DNA of 64,000 nucleotides from Roseburia hominis (GCA_040702975.1 CP159990.1:2294001-2358000), one strand, 5' to 3'. Positions 8,172 to 17,161 are shown, counted from the first letter of the stretch. Notes: a model not told the origin generated them from the letters alone. Translations and numbers: made by a program.

Positions 8172-9079
8172 AACTAAAAAATGGATTGATGCTGGCGCTC
8201 ACGGCTTTGATCTGGGGTATGGCGTTCGTGGCGCAAAGTGTGGGCATGGATTATATCGGACCTTTTACGTTTAATGCAGTGCGTTCGGCCATAGGCGGTG
8301 TGGTTCTGATTCCCTGTATTTGGCTACTGGACCGGATCAGCACGGACGGGGAGAGGAAAAAAACAGCAGACCACAAAGAGAAGACAAGTGCAAAGGATAG
8401 GAAAATGCTGCTGGCAGGAGGCGTATCCTGCGGTCTGGCCCTTTGCGTGGCTTCCAATTTGCAACAGATCGGTATTCAGTATACTTCAGTGGGAAAGGCC
8501 GGATTTATCACAGCCCTTTACATCGTGCTGGTGCCGATTTTCGGGATCGTTCTCAAAAAACGTGTGGGAATGAAGATTTGGATCAGTGTGGCTGTTGCGG
8601 TGGCCGGACTATACCTTCTGTGCATCACGGAAGAATTCCGGATAGGACGGGGAGATACCTTCGTACTTTTGGGAGCGCTGGTATTTGCGGTACATATTAT
8701 GGTCATCGATTACTTTTCCCCGAAGGTGGACGGCGTGAAGATGTCGTGCATTCAGTTTTTTGTGACAGGCGCCTTGTCGGCGATACCCATGCTGCTGTTC
8801 GAGCGTCCGTCTATGGGCGCCATCTGCGCGGCTGCTGCCCCGATTCTGTATGCGGGCGTTCTTTCCTGTGGCGTGGCCTATACCCTGCAGATCGTGGGGC
8901 AGAAAGGGGCGGATCCGACGGTGGCGTCGCTGATTCTCAGCCTGGAATCGGTGTTTTCCGTACTGGCAGGCTGGGTAATCTTAGGGCAGGTGCTGAGTAT
9001 GAAAGAGCTGGCAGGCTGCATATTGATGTTTGGCGCGATTATTCTGGCCCAGCTGCCGGATAAAAAACTTCCATTTTAA
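8168..9079 (+). CDS. EamA/DMT-superfamily transporter
   Basis: A 303-residue inner-membrane protein of the drug/metabolite transporter superfamily with two EamA repeats of about five segments each. The start LMLALTALIWGMAFVAQSVGMDYIGPFTFNAVRSAIGG is the classic first half-repeat motif. The second repeat ends with LILSLESVFSVLAGW, and the protein closes with a short charged tail. Family members export amino acids, metabolites or drugs; the substrate cannot be read from sequence. Start ATG 8168 overlaps the stop of the kinase-like gene, so the two are translated together, and a ligand link between them is plausible. Confidence 0.9.
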   Translation: MKLKNGLMLALTALIWGMAFVAQSVGMDYIGPFTFNAVRSAIGGVVLIPCIWLLDRISTDGERKKTADHKEKTSAKDRKMLLAGGVSCGLALCVASNLQQIGIQYTSVGKAGFITALYIVLVPIFGIVLKKRVGMKIWISVAVAVAGLYLLCITEEFRIGRGDTFVLLGALVFAVHIMVIDYFSPKVDGVKMSCIQFFVTGALSAIPMLLFERPSMGAICAAAAPILYAGVLSCGVAYTLQIVGQKGADPTVASLILSLESVFSVLAGWVILGQVLSMKELAGCILMFGAIILAQLPDKKLPF

Positions 9080-9171
9080 AGAAAGATATGCTATACTTTT
9101 ACCAGTGCAGTATAGGTGAGGAGATATTTCAGGTCTAAATACTGTATGCTTGAAGGGAGCGGGAATAATAG

Positions 9172-9867
9172 ATGAAGAGAGTACTTTTAAAATTAAGCGG
9201 TGAAGCCCTTGCGGGCGATAAAAAGACAGGATTTGACGAGGCGACCTGTATCGGAGTGGCGAATCAGGTGAAGACCCTTGTGGATCAGGGATTCCAGGTC
9301 GCAGTGGTGACCGGCGGCGGTAATTTCTGGCGCGGACGGACCAGTGAGACGATCGACAGGACCAAGGCAGATCAGATCGGAATGCTTGCAACCGTGATGA
9401 ACTGTATTTATGTTTCCGATATTTTTCGTCATGTGGGTATGAGAACAGAAGTATTTACCCCCTTTGTGTGCGGAGCATTTACATCTCTGTTTTCCAAGGA
9501 CGCAGCTCTTGCAGCGCTTGAGGAAGGCAAGGTGATCTTCTTTGCCGGAGGTACGGGACACCCGTATTTCTCAACGGATACCGGAGCTGTACTTAGGGCG
9601 ATCGAGATCGAGGCAGATGCGATGCTTCTTGCAAAAGCGATTGACGGAATCTATGACAGTGATCCGAAGGTGAATCCGGAAGCGAAGAAATATGACGAGA
9701 TTTCGATTCAGGAGATCATCGATAAGAAGCTGATGGCGGTGGATCTTACCGCATCTATTATGTGTCTGGAGAACAAGATGCCGATGCTGGTATTCGGACT
9801 GAATGAAGAGAACAGCATTGTAGAGACTATGAGCGGCAATTTTACCGGTACGAAGGTTACGGTATAA
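9172..9867 (+). CDS. pyrH: UMP kinase
   Basis: Uridylate kinase, phosphorylating UMP to UDP in pyrimidine nucleotide synthesis. It has the amino-acid-kinase fold with KRVLLKLSGEALAGD at the start, VTGGGNFWRGR, the FFAGGTGHPYFSTDTGAVLRAIE nucleotide region and DGIYDSDPKVNPEAKKYDEIS. It is 231 residues, as usual. A poly-purine ribosome site (GAAGGGAGCGGG) lies upstream of ATG 9172. It begins the conserved run pyrH-frr-uppS-cdsA-dxr-rseP. A TATACT box at 9091 suggests a promoter close to 9090, although the -35 element is weak. Confidence 0.96.
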   Translation: MKRVLLKLSGEALAGDKKTGFDEATCIGVANQVKTLVDQGFQVAVVTGGGNFWRGRTSETIDRTKADQIGMLATVMNCIYVSDIFRHVGMRTEVFTPFVCGAFTSLFSKDAALAALEEGKVIFFAGGTGHPYFSTDTGAVLRAIEIEADAMLLAKAIDGIYDSDPKVNPEAKKYDEISIQEIIDKKLMAVDLTASIMCLENKMPMLVFGLNEENSIVETMSGNFTGTKVTV

Positions 9868-9894
9868 GCTGTGAAGATAGAGGAGGAAGAAAAT

Positions 9895-10446
9895 ATGAAC
9901 GAAAAATTAGAGATTTATCAGGAAAAGATGCAGAAGACGCTGAAGAATCTGGACGGGGAACTGGCGGCTATTCGTGCAGGACGTGCGAATCCGAACATTT
10001 TGAATAAACTGACGGTGGATTATTATGGAAGCCCGACACCGATTCAGCAGGTGGCGAATATTTCCGTTCCGGAAGCACGTATGATTCAGATTCAGCCGTG
10101 GGAAAAGAAGATGATCAAAGAGATCGAGAAAGCAATCAATATGTCAGATATCGGAATCAATCCGAACAATGACGGCTCTTCGATCCGCCTCATTTTCCCG
10201 GAGCTTACGGAAGAGCGCAGAAAACAGCTTGTGAAGGATGTAAAGAAAAAAGGTGAGGCAGCTAAGGTTGCAGTCCGCAATATCCGCCGCGATGGAAACG
10301 ACGCTTTGAAGAAGATGAAAGGCAAAGAGATTTCCGAGGACGAGATCAAGAACATGGAAGAAGAGTTGCAGAAGATCACTGATAAATTCATCAAAGAAGT
10401 GGACAAATCCGTAGAGGCAAAGTCAAAGGAAGTTATGACAGTATAA
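9895..10446 (+). CDS. frr: Ribosome recycling factor
   Basis: RRF splits post-termination ribosomes together with EF-G. The protein is 183 residues with the family features [45 protein letters not shown] core (positions 20-60) and the [25 protein letters not shown] helix. I chose ATG 9895 because AGGAGGA is seven bases upstream; an in-frame GTG at 9871 lacks a site and would add an unrelated leader. It follows pyrH by 27 bases, the standard bacterial pairing. Confidence 0.96.
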   Translation: MNEKLEIYQEKMQKTLKNLDGELAAIRAGRANPNILNKLTVDYYGSPTPIQQVANISVPEARMIQIQPWEKKMIKEIEKAINMSDIGINPNNDGSSIRLIFPELTEERRKQLVKDVKKKGEAAKVAVRNIRRDGNDALKKMKGKEISEDEIKNMEEELQKITDKFIKEVDKSVEAKSKEVMTV

Positions 10447-10458
10447 AAATGAACTTGG

Positions 10459-10492
10459 GAGGGGCAGCATCGAACAAGGCGGCTCCTCTTTT
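10459..10492 (+). terminator. Probable partial terminator after frr
   Basis: GAGGGGC (10459-10465) pairs with GCTCCTC (10482-10488, one G-U) and is followed by TTTTC. The loop is 16 bases, so it may be leaky, which would suit continued transcription into uppS. Confidence 0.5.
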
Positions 10493-10493
10493 C

Positions 10494-10623
10494 TTGCTGC
10501 ATGGGAAAGTGCCTGCATTTTCCTATGCAGCAAGGTGCATTTTGTGCGGTGAGGCTCAGCCTGGGGCATGAAAATGTGGCTGCTAAGCCTGATCGCGCGC
10601 TGAGAATATGCGAAGGCATATTC
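10494..10623 (+). other. Highly structured intergenic DNA between frr and uppS
   Basis: Bases 10494-10508 pair fully with 10518-10533 apart from one G-U pair, giving a 15-pair hairpin with a loop of about nine bases. A second perfect hairpin, GAATATGC-GAAG-GCATATTC, lies at 10604-10623. Neither is followed by a T-run, so they are not typical terminators. The segment between them (10540-10600) is GC-rich, unlike most gaps here. It may be a dispersed intergenic repeat, an RNA-processing site or a leader of uppS. Confidence 0.6.
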
Positions 10624-10659
10624 TATATTGATTAAAATGTAAGCAGGAGAGGAAAGAAG

Positions 10660-11379
10660 ATGAACGTACCACAACATATTGCGATTATTTTAGATGGAAA
10701 CGGACGTTGGGCCAAGGCAAAAGGTATGCCCCGGAATTATGGCCATGCGCAGGGCAGTAAGAATGTGGAAAAGATCTGCGAGACAGCCTACAAAATGGGA
10801 GTGAAATATCTGACGGTCTATGCTTTTTCGACGGAGAATTGGAGCCGGCCGAAAAGTGAGGTTGACGCCCTGATGGGGCTTCTCAGAAATTATATGAAGA
10901 CGTGCCTGAAAACGGCGGAGAAGAATCGTATGAAGGTCCGGGTAATCGGGGACCTGACCGGACTTGACGACGATATCCGAAGCCGGATTCTGGAGCTGGA
11001 GGAGGCTTCGAAGAATAATGACGGTCTGAATTTTCAGATTGCCATTAATTATGGCAGCCGGGATGAGATGACACGGGCGATGAGACGGATGGCGGCGGAT
11101 TGCGTGGAGGGAAAATTCGCTCCGGAAGAGATTACGGAGCAGAGGTTTGAGACCTATCTGGATACACATGGGATACCGGATCCGGATCTGTTGATCCGCA
11201 CCAGCGGGGAGCTCAGGCTTTCCAATTATCTTCTGTGGCAGCTTGCCTATTCGGAATTCTATTTTACGGAAGTTACGTGGCCGGATTTTACAAAAGAAGA
11301 ATTAGAAAAAGCTATTCGGCAATATAATAACAGAGACAGACGTTACGGTGGGATAAAGGAGGAAGAAGGCAGTGTTTAA
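10660..11379 (+). CDS. uppS: Isoprenyl transferase (undecaprenyl diphosphate synthase)
   Basis: A cis-prenyltransferase that extends farnesyl diphosphate with isopentenyl units to make the C55 lipid carrier for wall polymers. Signature motifs are IAIILDGNGRWAKAKGMPRNYGH with the catalytic Asp, YAFSTENWSRPKSEVDALM, and DPDLLIRTSGELRLSNYLLWQLAYSE-type C-terminal region. It is 239 residues. The ribosome site AGGAGAGGAAAGA precedes ATG 10660. The last codons overlap the GTG start of cdsA by eight bases, indicating coupling. Confidence 0.96.
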   Translation: MNVPQHIAIILDGNGRWAKAKGMPRNYGHAQGSKNVEKICETAYKMGVKYLTVYAFSTENWSRPKSEVDALMGLLRNYMKTCLKTAEKNRMKVRVIGDLTGLDDDIRSRILELEEASKNNDGLNFQIAINYGSRDEMTRAMRRMAADCVEGKFAPEEITEQRFETYLDTHGIPDPDLLIRTSGELRLSNYLLWQLAYSEFYFTEVTWPDFTKEELEKAIRQYNNRDRRYGGIKEEEGSV

Positions 11380-12169
11380 GACAAGATTGTTAAGTGGAAT
11401 CATGCTGGTGATCATCGCGTTTCTGAGCATTTATTGCGGCGGGGACATTTTGTTTGTTCTGCTTTTGGTTACCAGTCTGATTGGTATGACGGAGCTTTAT
11501 AAGGTAGTGAAGACGGAAAAGACGCTGCTTGGAGGCGTCGGCTATCTGGCGGCTCTGGGATATTATCTTTTGCTTCGTTTTGACAGGAAAGAAGATATCA
11601 TGATGCTGGTGATCGCGGCACTGGTGGTGATCATGGCAGTTTATGTATTTTCATTCCCCAAATATAAATCAGAACAGGTTGTTATGACATTTTTTGGAAT
11701 CTTTTATGTAGCGGTGATGTTGTCCTACATTTACCAGACGCGCCTGCTTACAGGCGGAATCTTCCTGGTAGGTCTGGTATTTTTAAGCTCCTGGGGCTGC
11801 GATACGTGTGCGTATTGTGTAGGCGTGCTGATCGGAAAGCATAAGATGGCGCCAAAGCTGAGCCCGAAAAAATCGGTGGAAGGCGGCGTAGGAGGCCTTG
11901 CGGGAGCGGCGCTTCTTGGGGCGCTCTATGCGCTTGCTGTCAGCAAGTGGGGCGGCGTGAACGCAGGGGCACTGGAATACGCGGTCATTTGCCTTGTAGG
12001 AGGTATGATTTCCATGGTGGGAGATCTGGCGGCTTCCGCGATTAAGAGAAACCATGACATCAAGGATTACGGGAAATTGATTCCGGGCCATGGCGGCATT
12101 CTGGACCGGTTTGACAGTGTGATCTTTACGGCGCCGGTGATTTACTATCTTGCGGTGATTTTGTTGTAG
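11372..12169 (+). CDS. cdsA: Phosphatidate cytidylyltransferase
   Basis: CDP-diacylglycerol synthase, an integral membrane enzyme that starts phospholipid head-group synthesis. It has about eight hydrophobic segments and the family signature near the C-terminus, SAIKRNHDIKDYGKLIPGHG followed by GILDRFDS. The start is GTG 11372, since GGAGGAAGAAGG lies just upstream and the resulting N-terminus MFKTRLLSGIMLVIIA is typical. It is 265 residues and overlaps the end of uppS. Confidence 0.95.
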   Translation: MFKTRLLSGIMLVIIAFLSIYCGGDILFVLLLVTSLIGMTELYKVVKTEKTLLGGVGYLAALGYYLLLRFDRKEDIMMLVIAALVVIMAVYVFSFPKYKSEQVVMTFFGIFYVAVMLSYIYQTRLLTGGIFLVGLVFLSSWGCDTCAYCVGVLIGKHKMAPKLSPKKSVEGGVGGLAGAALLGALYALAVSKWGGVNAGALEYAVICLVGGMISMVGDLAASAIKRNHDIKDYGKLIPGHGGILDRFDSVIFTAPVIYYLAVILL

Positions 12170-12190
12170 TATCAGGAAATGGAGACGGAT

Positions 12191-13333
12191 ATGAAGAAAA
12201 TAGCGATTCTGGGTTCCACAGGATCCATCGGAACCCAAACTCTGGAAGTAGTGAGAGAAAACGGTGATATTGAGGTGGTGTCCCTTGCGGCAGGAGGAAA
12301 TATCGATCTCCTTGAAAAGCAGGTCCGCGAGTTCAGGCCTAAGATCGCAGCGATGCAAAGTGAAGAAAAAGCAGCGGAGCTTAGGAGCAGAGTCCGGGAT
12401 CTGGATATAAAGATCGTAAGTGGAATGGAAGGACTTATGGAAGTGGCCGTGATACCTGACAGTGAGATTCTAGTGACGGCTATCGTTGGTATGATCGGAA
12501 TTCGCCCGACGATCGCGGCGATTAAAGAGGGGAAGGATATTGCCCTCGCAAATAAAGAGACTCTGGTGACGGCTGGACACATTATCATGCCTTTGGCAAG
12601 GGAAAGGGGAGTAAGGATCCTTCCGGTGGACAGCGAGCACAGCGCCATTTTTCAGGCTCTTCAGGGAAGCCATGGGGGAGAACTAAAGAAGATTCTTCTG
12701 ACTGCTTCCGGCGGCCCTTTCCGGGGGAGAAGGCAGGAAGATCTGCTTGATATCAGGGTGGAGGATGCGCTGAAGCACCCGAACTGGACCATGGGACGGA
12801 AAATCACCATTGATTCTTCGACGATGGTCAATAAAGGCCTGGAGGTCATGGAGGCAAGGTGGCTGTTCGACGTAAACATAGATGATGTGCAGGTGGTGGT
12901 ACAGCCTCAGAGTGTGGTTCATTCCATGGTAGAGTTTGTGGACGGGGCAGTGATTGCGCAGCTTGGCACGCCGGATATGAAGCTGCCGATTCAGTATGCG
13001 CTGTATTATCCGAACCGGAGATACCTGCCCGGAGACAGGGTGGATTTTTGGAGTATCGGGCATCTGGATTTTGAGAAGCCGGATATGAATACCTTTTATG
13101 GACTAAAGCTGGCGTATGATGCGGGGCGGACGGGGGGAACTCTGCCGACGGTCTATAATGCGGCCAATGAACTGGCGGTCAGCCAATTCCTGAACCGGGA
13201 GATCAAATATCTTGAGATCGTGGAGATTATCGAGGATTGTATGGGGGCACATAAGGTGACGGAAAGTCCTACGGTCGAGCAGATTCTGGAGGCGGAGGCT
13301 GCCACTTATGAACGAATTTTGAGCAGGAGGTAG
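12191..13333 (+). CDS. dxr: 1-deoxy-D-xylulose 5-phosphate reductoisomerase
   Basis: DXR carries out the NADPH-dependent second step of the MEP isoprenoid pathway. It supplies precursors for the UppS reaction two genes upstream. The N-terminus KKIAILGSTGSIGTQTLEVV is the NADPH-binding motif; ALANKETLVTAGHI, VDSEHSAIFQ and MTIDSS-type metal/substrate regions follow (KITIDSSTMVNKGLEVMEARWLF at about 200). I chose ATG 12191, which has GGAG six bases upstream and gives the standard N-terminus, over ATG 12179. It is 380 residues, a normal length. Confidence 0.96.
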   Translation: MKKIAILGSTGSIGTQTLEVVRENGDIEVVSLAAGGNIDLLEKQVREFRPKIAAMQSEEKAAELRSRVRDLDIKIVSGMEGLMEVAVIPDSEILVTAIVGMIGIRPTIAAIKEGKDIALANKETLVTAGHIIMPLARERGVRILPVDSEHSAIFQALQGSHGGELKKILLTASGGPFRGRRQEDLLDIRVEDALKHPNWTMGRKITIDSSTMVNKGLEVMEARWLFDVNIDDVQVVVQPQSVVHSMVEFVDGAVIAQLGTPDMKLPIQYALYYPNRRYLPGDRVDFWSIGHLDFEKPDMNTFYGLKLAYDAGRTGGTLPTVYNAANELAVSQFLNREIKYLEIVEIIEDCMGAHKVTESPTVEQILEAEAATYERILSRR

Positions 13334-13336
13334 TGC

Positions 13337-14365
13337 ATGGGAATTTTACTTGCAATTTTGATTTTTGGATTTATCGTGTTCTTTCATGAACTGGGACATT
13401 TTCTTCTTGCGAGAAAGAATGGAATTGATGTAGATGAGTTCTGGATTGGGATGGGTCCCACACTTATACACAAGAAGGTCGGGAATACGGACTACTGTCT
13501 GAAATTGTTTCCGATTGGCGGCGCGTGTATGATGGGCGAAGATGAGATGGATGATCTGACTCCGGGAAGTTTTAACAGTAAATCCCCGTGGAGACGGATT
13601 TCCGTCATCGCAGCAGGGCCTGTTTTCAATTTTATACTTGCCTTTATATGCGCATTCGTGTTTATCTGTATTTTGGGAGTGGATAAACCGATCGTCAGTG
13701 CGGTGAGCGAGGGCGGGCCGGCAGCCGAGGCAGGGCTCGAGGCGGGAGATCGGATCGTCAAGATGAATGGGAAGTCCATTCACATTTTCCGGGACATTTC
13801 CATCTATAATCAGTTCCATCAGGGTGAGGATGTGGAAGTTACTTATGAGAGGGATGGAAAAAAGGAGACCGTACTTGTCACACCGCAGGTTGATGAGACC
13901 GGGTATTATCTGATTGGTGTCACGAGCAGCGGATACGAGAAGGGCAGTTTTTTCGAAAATGTTGGTTATGCGGCTTATGAATTAAAATACTGGATAGAGG
14001 TTACGATTAAGAGTCTTGGTCAGCTTGTGACCGGTAAGGTGGGATTTGATCAGTTATCCGGGCCGGTCGGCGTGGTGGACGCGGTAGATACTACCTACAA
14101 AGCAAGTAAGTCCGGAGGGGCGCTTCTGGTCTTCATCAATATGCTGCGGATGGCAATCCTGCTCTCAGCCAATTTGGGAGTGATGAATCTGCTTCCCATT
14201 CCGGCTCTGGACGGAGGCCGCTTGGTATTTTTGATTCTGGAGTTGATTCGAGGGAAAAGAGTGCCGCCGGAGAAAGAAGGATATGTACATCTGGCCGGAA
14301 TGGCTGTACTTTTGTGTTTGATGGTATTGGTACTATTTAATGATATCAAGAGGATTATAATGTAA
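13337..14365 (+). CDS. rseP: RIP metalloprotease RseP (site-2 protease)
   Basis: An intramembrane zinc protease. The first membrane segment carries the HELGH zinc motif (FFHELGHFLLARKNG) and the last carries NLLPIPALDGGRLVF with the third zinc ligand. Between them lies a PDZ domain (GGPAAEAGLEAGDRIVKMNGKSI) that gates substrate access. At 342 residues it is a compact Firmicute form, used in cleaving membrane-tethered anti-sigma factors or signal-peptide remnants. ATG 13337 follows dxr by three bases, with the ribosome site AGGAGG inside the end of dxr. Confidence 0.95.
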   Translation: MGILLAILIFGFIVFFHELGHFLLARKNGIDVDEFWIGMGPTLIHKKVGNTDYCLKLFPIGGACMMGEDEMDDLTPGSFNSKSPWRRISVIAAGPVFNFILAFICAFVFICILGVDKPIVSAVSEGGPAAEAGLEAGDRIVKMNGKSIHIFRDISIYNQFHQGEDVEVTYERDGKKETVLVTPQVDETGYYLIGVTSSGYEKGSFFENVGYAAYELKYWIEVTIKSLGQLVTGKVGFDQLSGPVGVVDAVDTTYKASKSGGALLVFINMLRMAILLSANLGVMNLLPIPALDGGRLVFLILELIRGKRVPPEKEGYVHLAGMAVLLCLMVLVLFNDIKRIIM

Positions 14366-14384
14366 GAAATAGAGGCAGTAAACT

Positions 14385-14888
14385 ATGCGGGAGCAATTAA
14401 CGAAAAGTGATGTCAAAAAGATAGAGGAAGAGATTGAGTATCGGAAACTGGTGGTTCGCAAGGAGGCCATTGAGGCAGTCAAGGAAGCACGCGCCCATGG
14501 GGACTTAAGTGAGAACTTCGAGTATCATGCTGCGAAGAAGGATAAGAATAAGAATGAGAGTCGTATTCGGTATCTGGAGAGAATTCTGAAAACGGCGATC
14601 ATCGTATCGGACCAGTCGGAAGAAGGCGTGGCGGGGATCAATAACAGGATCACTGTATATTTTCCGGAAGACGATGAGGAGGAAACCTATAAGCTGGTGA
14701 CTTCTATTCGCGGAAATTCTCTGGGCGGGTACATTAGCACGGAATCGCCGCTCGGTAAAGCAATCTTCGGCCATCGAGAAGGGGATACGGTACAGGTGAA
14801 GGTAAACGACAGTTATTCCTATGATGTGGTCATTCGTAAGGTGGAAGATACGACGGACGATGAAGAGGACAGGATTCGGTCCTACTAA
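14385..14888 (+). CDS. GreA/GreB-family transcription elongation factor
   Basis: A 167-residue Gre factor, which inserts its N-terminal coiled coil into the RNA polymerase secondary channel and promotes cleavage of backtracked RNA. The tip sequence HGDLSENFEYHAAKKDKNKNESRIRYLE keeps the acidic DLSEN-x-EY motif of GreA. The C-terminal FKBP-like domain includes SPLGKAIFGHREGDTVQVKV. It ends in an acidic tail. It follows rseP by 19 bases, and a terminator separates it from the convergent membrane-protein gene. Members of this subtype are often annotated greA, but more than one Gre paralogue may exist, so I leave the symbol blank. Confidence 0.88.
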   Translation: MREQLTKSDVKKIEEEIEYRKLVVRKEAIEAVKEARAHGDLSENFEYHAAKKDKNKNESRIRYLERILKTAIIVSDQSEEGVAGINNRITVYFPEDDEEETYKLVTSIRGNSLGGYISTESPLGKAIFGHREGDTVQVKVNDSYSYDVVIRKVEDTTDDEEDRIRSY

Positions 14889-14906
14889 TAAGGTAATGAA
14901 AAGCGA

Positions 14907-14942
14907 GGGCATTCTGAGTATTTATTCAGAGTGCTCTTTTTA
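14907..14942 (+). terminator. Terminator shared by convergent genes
   Basis: AGGGCATTCTGA (14907-14918) pairs with TCAGAGTGCTCT (14927-14938) with two G-U pairs and an eight-base loop, followed by TTTTTA. The stop codon of the minus-strand gene lies in the T-run. Confidence 0.85.
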
Positions 14943-15605
14943 CAAAGCCGGAGGTACAGAGGTGTTTTTCCAGAGGATATATTTTTGCAGTGTACGCCAG
15001 ACAATAAATAGAATCACTGCTCCTAGAATCGTCCCCAATATATAACTGATAATTCCGACAAGGTTGCCAAAATGGTCGGCTATTTTGCAAAAAAATGCTT
15101 GATTCATTCGGAAACAAGGGCTAATGTAAAACATATTAAGCTCTCCAAGAGGAGAGAGAATCATGTTCAGACATTCGGCAATACAGCAGGAGAGTCCGTA
15201 TAATAGTGTGCTTTCAAAGAATAACCGCCAGGTAGGACGGACCTCGTGAAGAAGCAGAATACCGGCGTATATTCCAAGCAGAATCAACAGAATATGCCAT
15301 AAGTAGGAATGGACAGTGAGAATTGCAAGCGGGTAATGCATACCACTTGTGTCAAAAAATACGGCTATTCCACCGAGAAGGTTATAGGTCATAAAAAAAG
15401 CGAGCAGAACCCGGCGCAAGTGGACAGATTTTTTGCAGAGATAGATTGGGAGCAGGTAGAGCGGGAGACTGCATAGCTGAAAAGGGAAATACCACCAATC
15501 ATACTCTCCGCTGTTTAATACGAAGGTAAGGGTTAGCTGCTTCAGAATTTCGCTGGTCAAAAGAAAACAGGAAAGAAGGAGGAAAAATCTGTCAGCCTTT
15601 TTCAT
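14940..15605 (-). CDS. YwaF/TMEM164-like integral membrane protein
   Basis: A 221-residue protein with about six or seven hydrophobic segments, resembling the TIGR02206 (YwaF) membrane family: SCFLLTSEILKQLTL, then WWYFPFQLCSLPLYLLPIYL, then NLLGGIAVFFDTSGMHYPLA and the HSYLWHILLILLGIY segment. The function of the family is not established. I chose the ATG at 15605 because AAGGAGA lies upstream on the minus strand. An upstream in-frame start at 15644 lacks such a site. It is convergent to the gre gene and divergent from the CdaR regulator. Confidence 0.8.
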   Translation of the reverse strand: MKKADRFFLLLSCFLLTSEILKQLTLTFVLNSGEYDWWYFPFQLCSLPLYLLPIYLCKKSVHLRRVLLAFFMTYNLLGGIAVFFDTSGMHYPLAILTVHSYLWHILLILLGIYAGILLLHEVRPTWRLFFESTLLYGLSCCIAECLNMILSPLGELNMFYISPCFRMNQAFFCKIADHFGNLVGIISYILGTILGAVILFIVWRTLQKYILWKNTSVPPAL

Positions 15606-15740
15606 AAATGTATGTCTCCTTTCCGATTGATACTCATGTAACAATTATAAAGATACAAAATCTAAAAATCAAGGAAGGGCGAGAGAAATTGATTGTTGAA
15701 ATTGATTTTGAAGGACAAAGTGGAAAATTTGCGGATACTA

Positions 15741-15769
15741 TTGACAGAGGGAAGAATCCTTTTTATACT
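15741..15769 (+). promoter_or_regulatory. Sigma-A promoter of the CdaR-family regulator
   Basis: TTGACA (15741-15746), a 17-base spacer and TATACT (15764-15769) lie about 70 bases before the regulator start. This near-consensus promoter shows that a small open frame crossing the spot (15608-15799) is not a gene. Confidence 0.8.
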
Positions 15770-15838
15770 GCGGGTATTACCGGTATGTGGGGAAGATGAA
15801 ATAAGAACAGGTGAATAAAAGGACAGGAAAGAGAAGAT

Positions 15839-16987
15839 ATGTTTATATCAAAAATTGTCGCGCAGGCGATTGTGGAGGAAATCGGTGAGGAAATTCATGA
15901 GCACATCAATATGATGGACGCACAGGGGGTTATCATTGCGAGTACGGATCCGTCAAGAATCGGGCAGATACATAAGGGTGCAAGAAAAATTATTACGGAG
16001 GGTCTGACGGAATTATACATTTCAGATGAGATGGAAACGGACACTACAAAGAAGGGGATTAATCTCCCTTTAATTGTGCGTGGAGAAATCATAGGTGTTG
16101 TAGGAATTACCGGCGAGAAGAACCGGGTAATGGGATATGGAAATATTGTCCGGCGTATGACGGAAATTCTGGTGATGGACAGTATTCAAAAAGATGTAAA
16201 GCGGTACGACCGACGGGTACGCTACCGGTTCATTCAGGAATGGATTGAAAAATCGAACACATCATACAGTAGAAATTTAATTGACAGGGGACATCACCTG
16301 GGAATTGACATCGAAAAGCCGTACAGAGCAATGGTGATTTATTTCCCGGATTATCAGCAATTATCAGATACGCTGGAAGGGCAGAAACTGCTGGAGGAGA
16401 TGGAGGTGTCCATTCGTCATGAGATGGAACGAAGTAAAGTATTATATTTGCGGCAGCCGCCCAAGCAGGTCTGTCTGCTGTCGATACGAAGTGACGAAGA
16501 GATGAGACTGGCGGCGGAAAAACTGCAGAAGCTGATTAAGGAAAAATATGGGAAAGATATTGCGGTTGGAATTGACAGCAACAGGGGCGACAGAAGGAAT
16601 ATCGGGCAAAGATGTGTGGAAGCAGAGAAAGCGGCGGCTCATGCTATGCTCTGGGGAAAGTATTTCTATTCCTATCAGGACATGAACATTGAACTTTTTC
16701 TTAATGAGATTTCAGAAGGAACGATGACAGAGTATCTGGAAAAGCTGTTCATAAAGATTCCGGTAGAAAAATGGGCGGATTATATACAGTTGATTGAATA
16801 TTATTTTGCGTATGAAGGATCTATTACTAAGATGGCAGAAGCACTATATATGCATAAGAATACATTACAATATAAACTCAAAAAACTGGCAGAGGTTACG
16901 GGAAAGGATATACGTCAGTTATCCAATGCACCGATTTTTTATATGGCGCTCGCTTTTTACAGAAAATTACATCTTAACAGGTCATAA
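15839..16987 (+). CDS. cdaR: CdaR-family sugar-diacid/glycerate transcription regulator
   Basis: A 382-residue activator of the CdaR (SdaR) family. The N-terminal diacid-recognition domain is clear (IVAQAIVEEIGEEIHEHINMMDAQGVIIASTDPSRIGQIH, then LPLIVRGEIIGVVGITG). A GGDEF-like middle region follows. A PucR-type helix-turn-helix closes the protein (YFAYEGSITKMAEALYMHKNTLQYKLKKLAEVTG). E. coli CdaR responds to galactarate, glucarate and glycerate. Here the next two genes are a GntP permease and a glycerate 2-kinase, so glycerate is the likely inducer. Its start ATG 15839 follows GGAAAGAGA. Confidence 0.92.
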   Translation: MFISKIVAQAIVEEIGEEIHEHINMMDAQGVIIASTDPSRIGQIHKGARKIITEGLTELYISDEMETDTTKKGINLPLIVRGEIIGVVGITGEKNRVMGYGNIVRRMTEILVMDSIQKDVKRYDRRVRYRFIQEWIEKSNTSYSRNLIDRGHHLGIDIEKPYRAMVIYFPDYQQLSDTLEGQKLLEEMEVSIRHEMERSKVLYLRQPPKQVCLLSIRSDEEMRLAAEKLQKLIKEKYGKDIAVGIDSNRGDRRNIGQRCVEAEKAAAHAMLWGKYFYSYQDMNIELFLNEISEGTMTEYLEKLFIKIPVEKWADYIQLIEYYFAYEGSITKMAEALYMHKNTLQYKLKKLAEVTGKDIRQLSNAPIFYMALAFYRKLHLNRS

Positions 16988-17044
16988 TTTGATAGAGTAA
17001 GCGATTGGTATGCATAACAAAAATTAGATATTATCATGGACTCC

Positions 17045-17084
17045 ATAACATTTACTTGAAATTAAAAATATGTTATCCTTTATA
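17045..17084 (+). promoter_or_regulatory. Candidate promoter and operator before the GntP permease
   Basis: ATAACAT (17045-17051) and ATGTTAT (17070-17076) form an inverted repeat. It overlaps TTGAAA (17056-17061), a 17-base spacer and TTTATA (17079-17084). The position between the CdaR gene and the permease fits a CdaR-controlled promoter, but the CdaR site is not something I can verify. Confidence 0.5.
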
Positions 17085-17161
17085 ACAACAAAGCACAAAA
17101 GAAGTGCGAAAAAAATCATACGCTTCGAACAAAGTGCGAGAGATGAAGGAGGAAGTAAGTT

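Noticed and set aside
15608..15799. 63-codon open frame before the CdaR regulator
   Set aside because: A consensus promoter (15741-15769) lies inside it and there is no ribosome site at its start.
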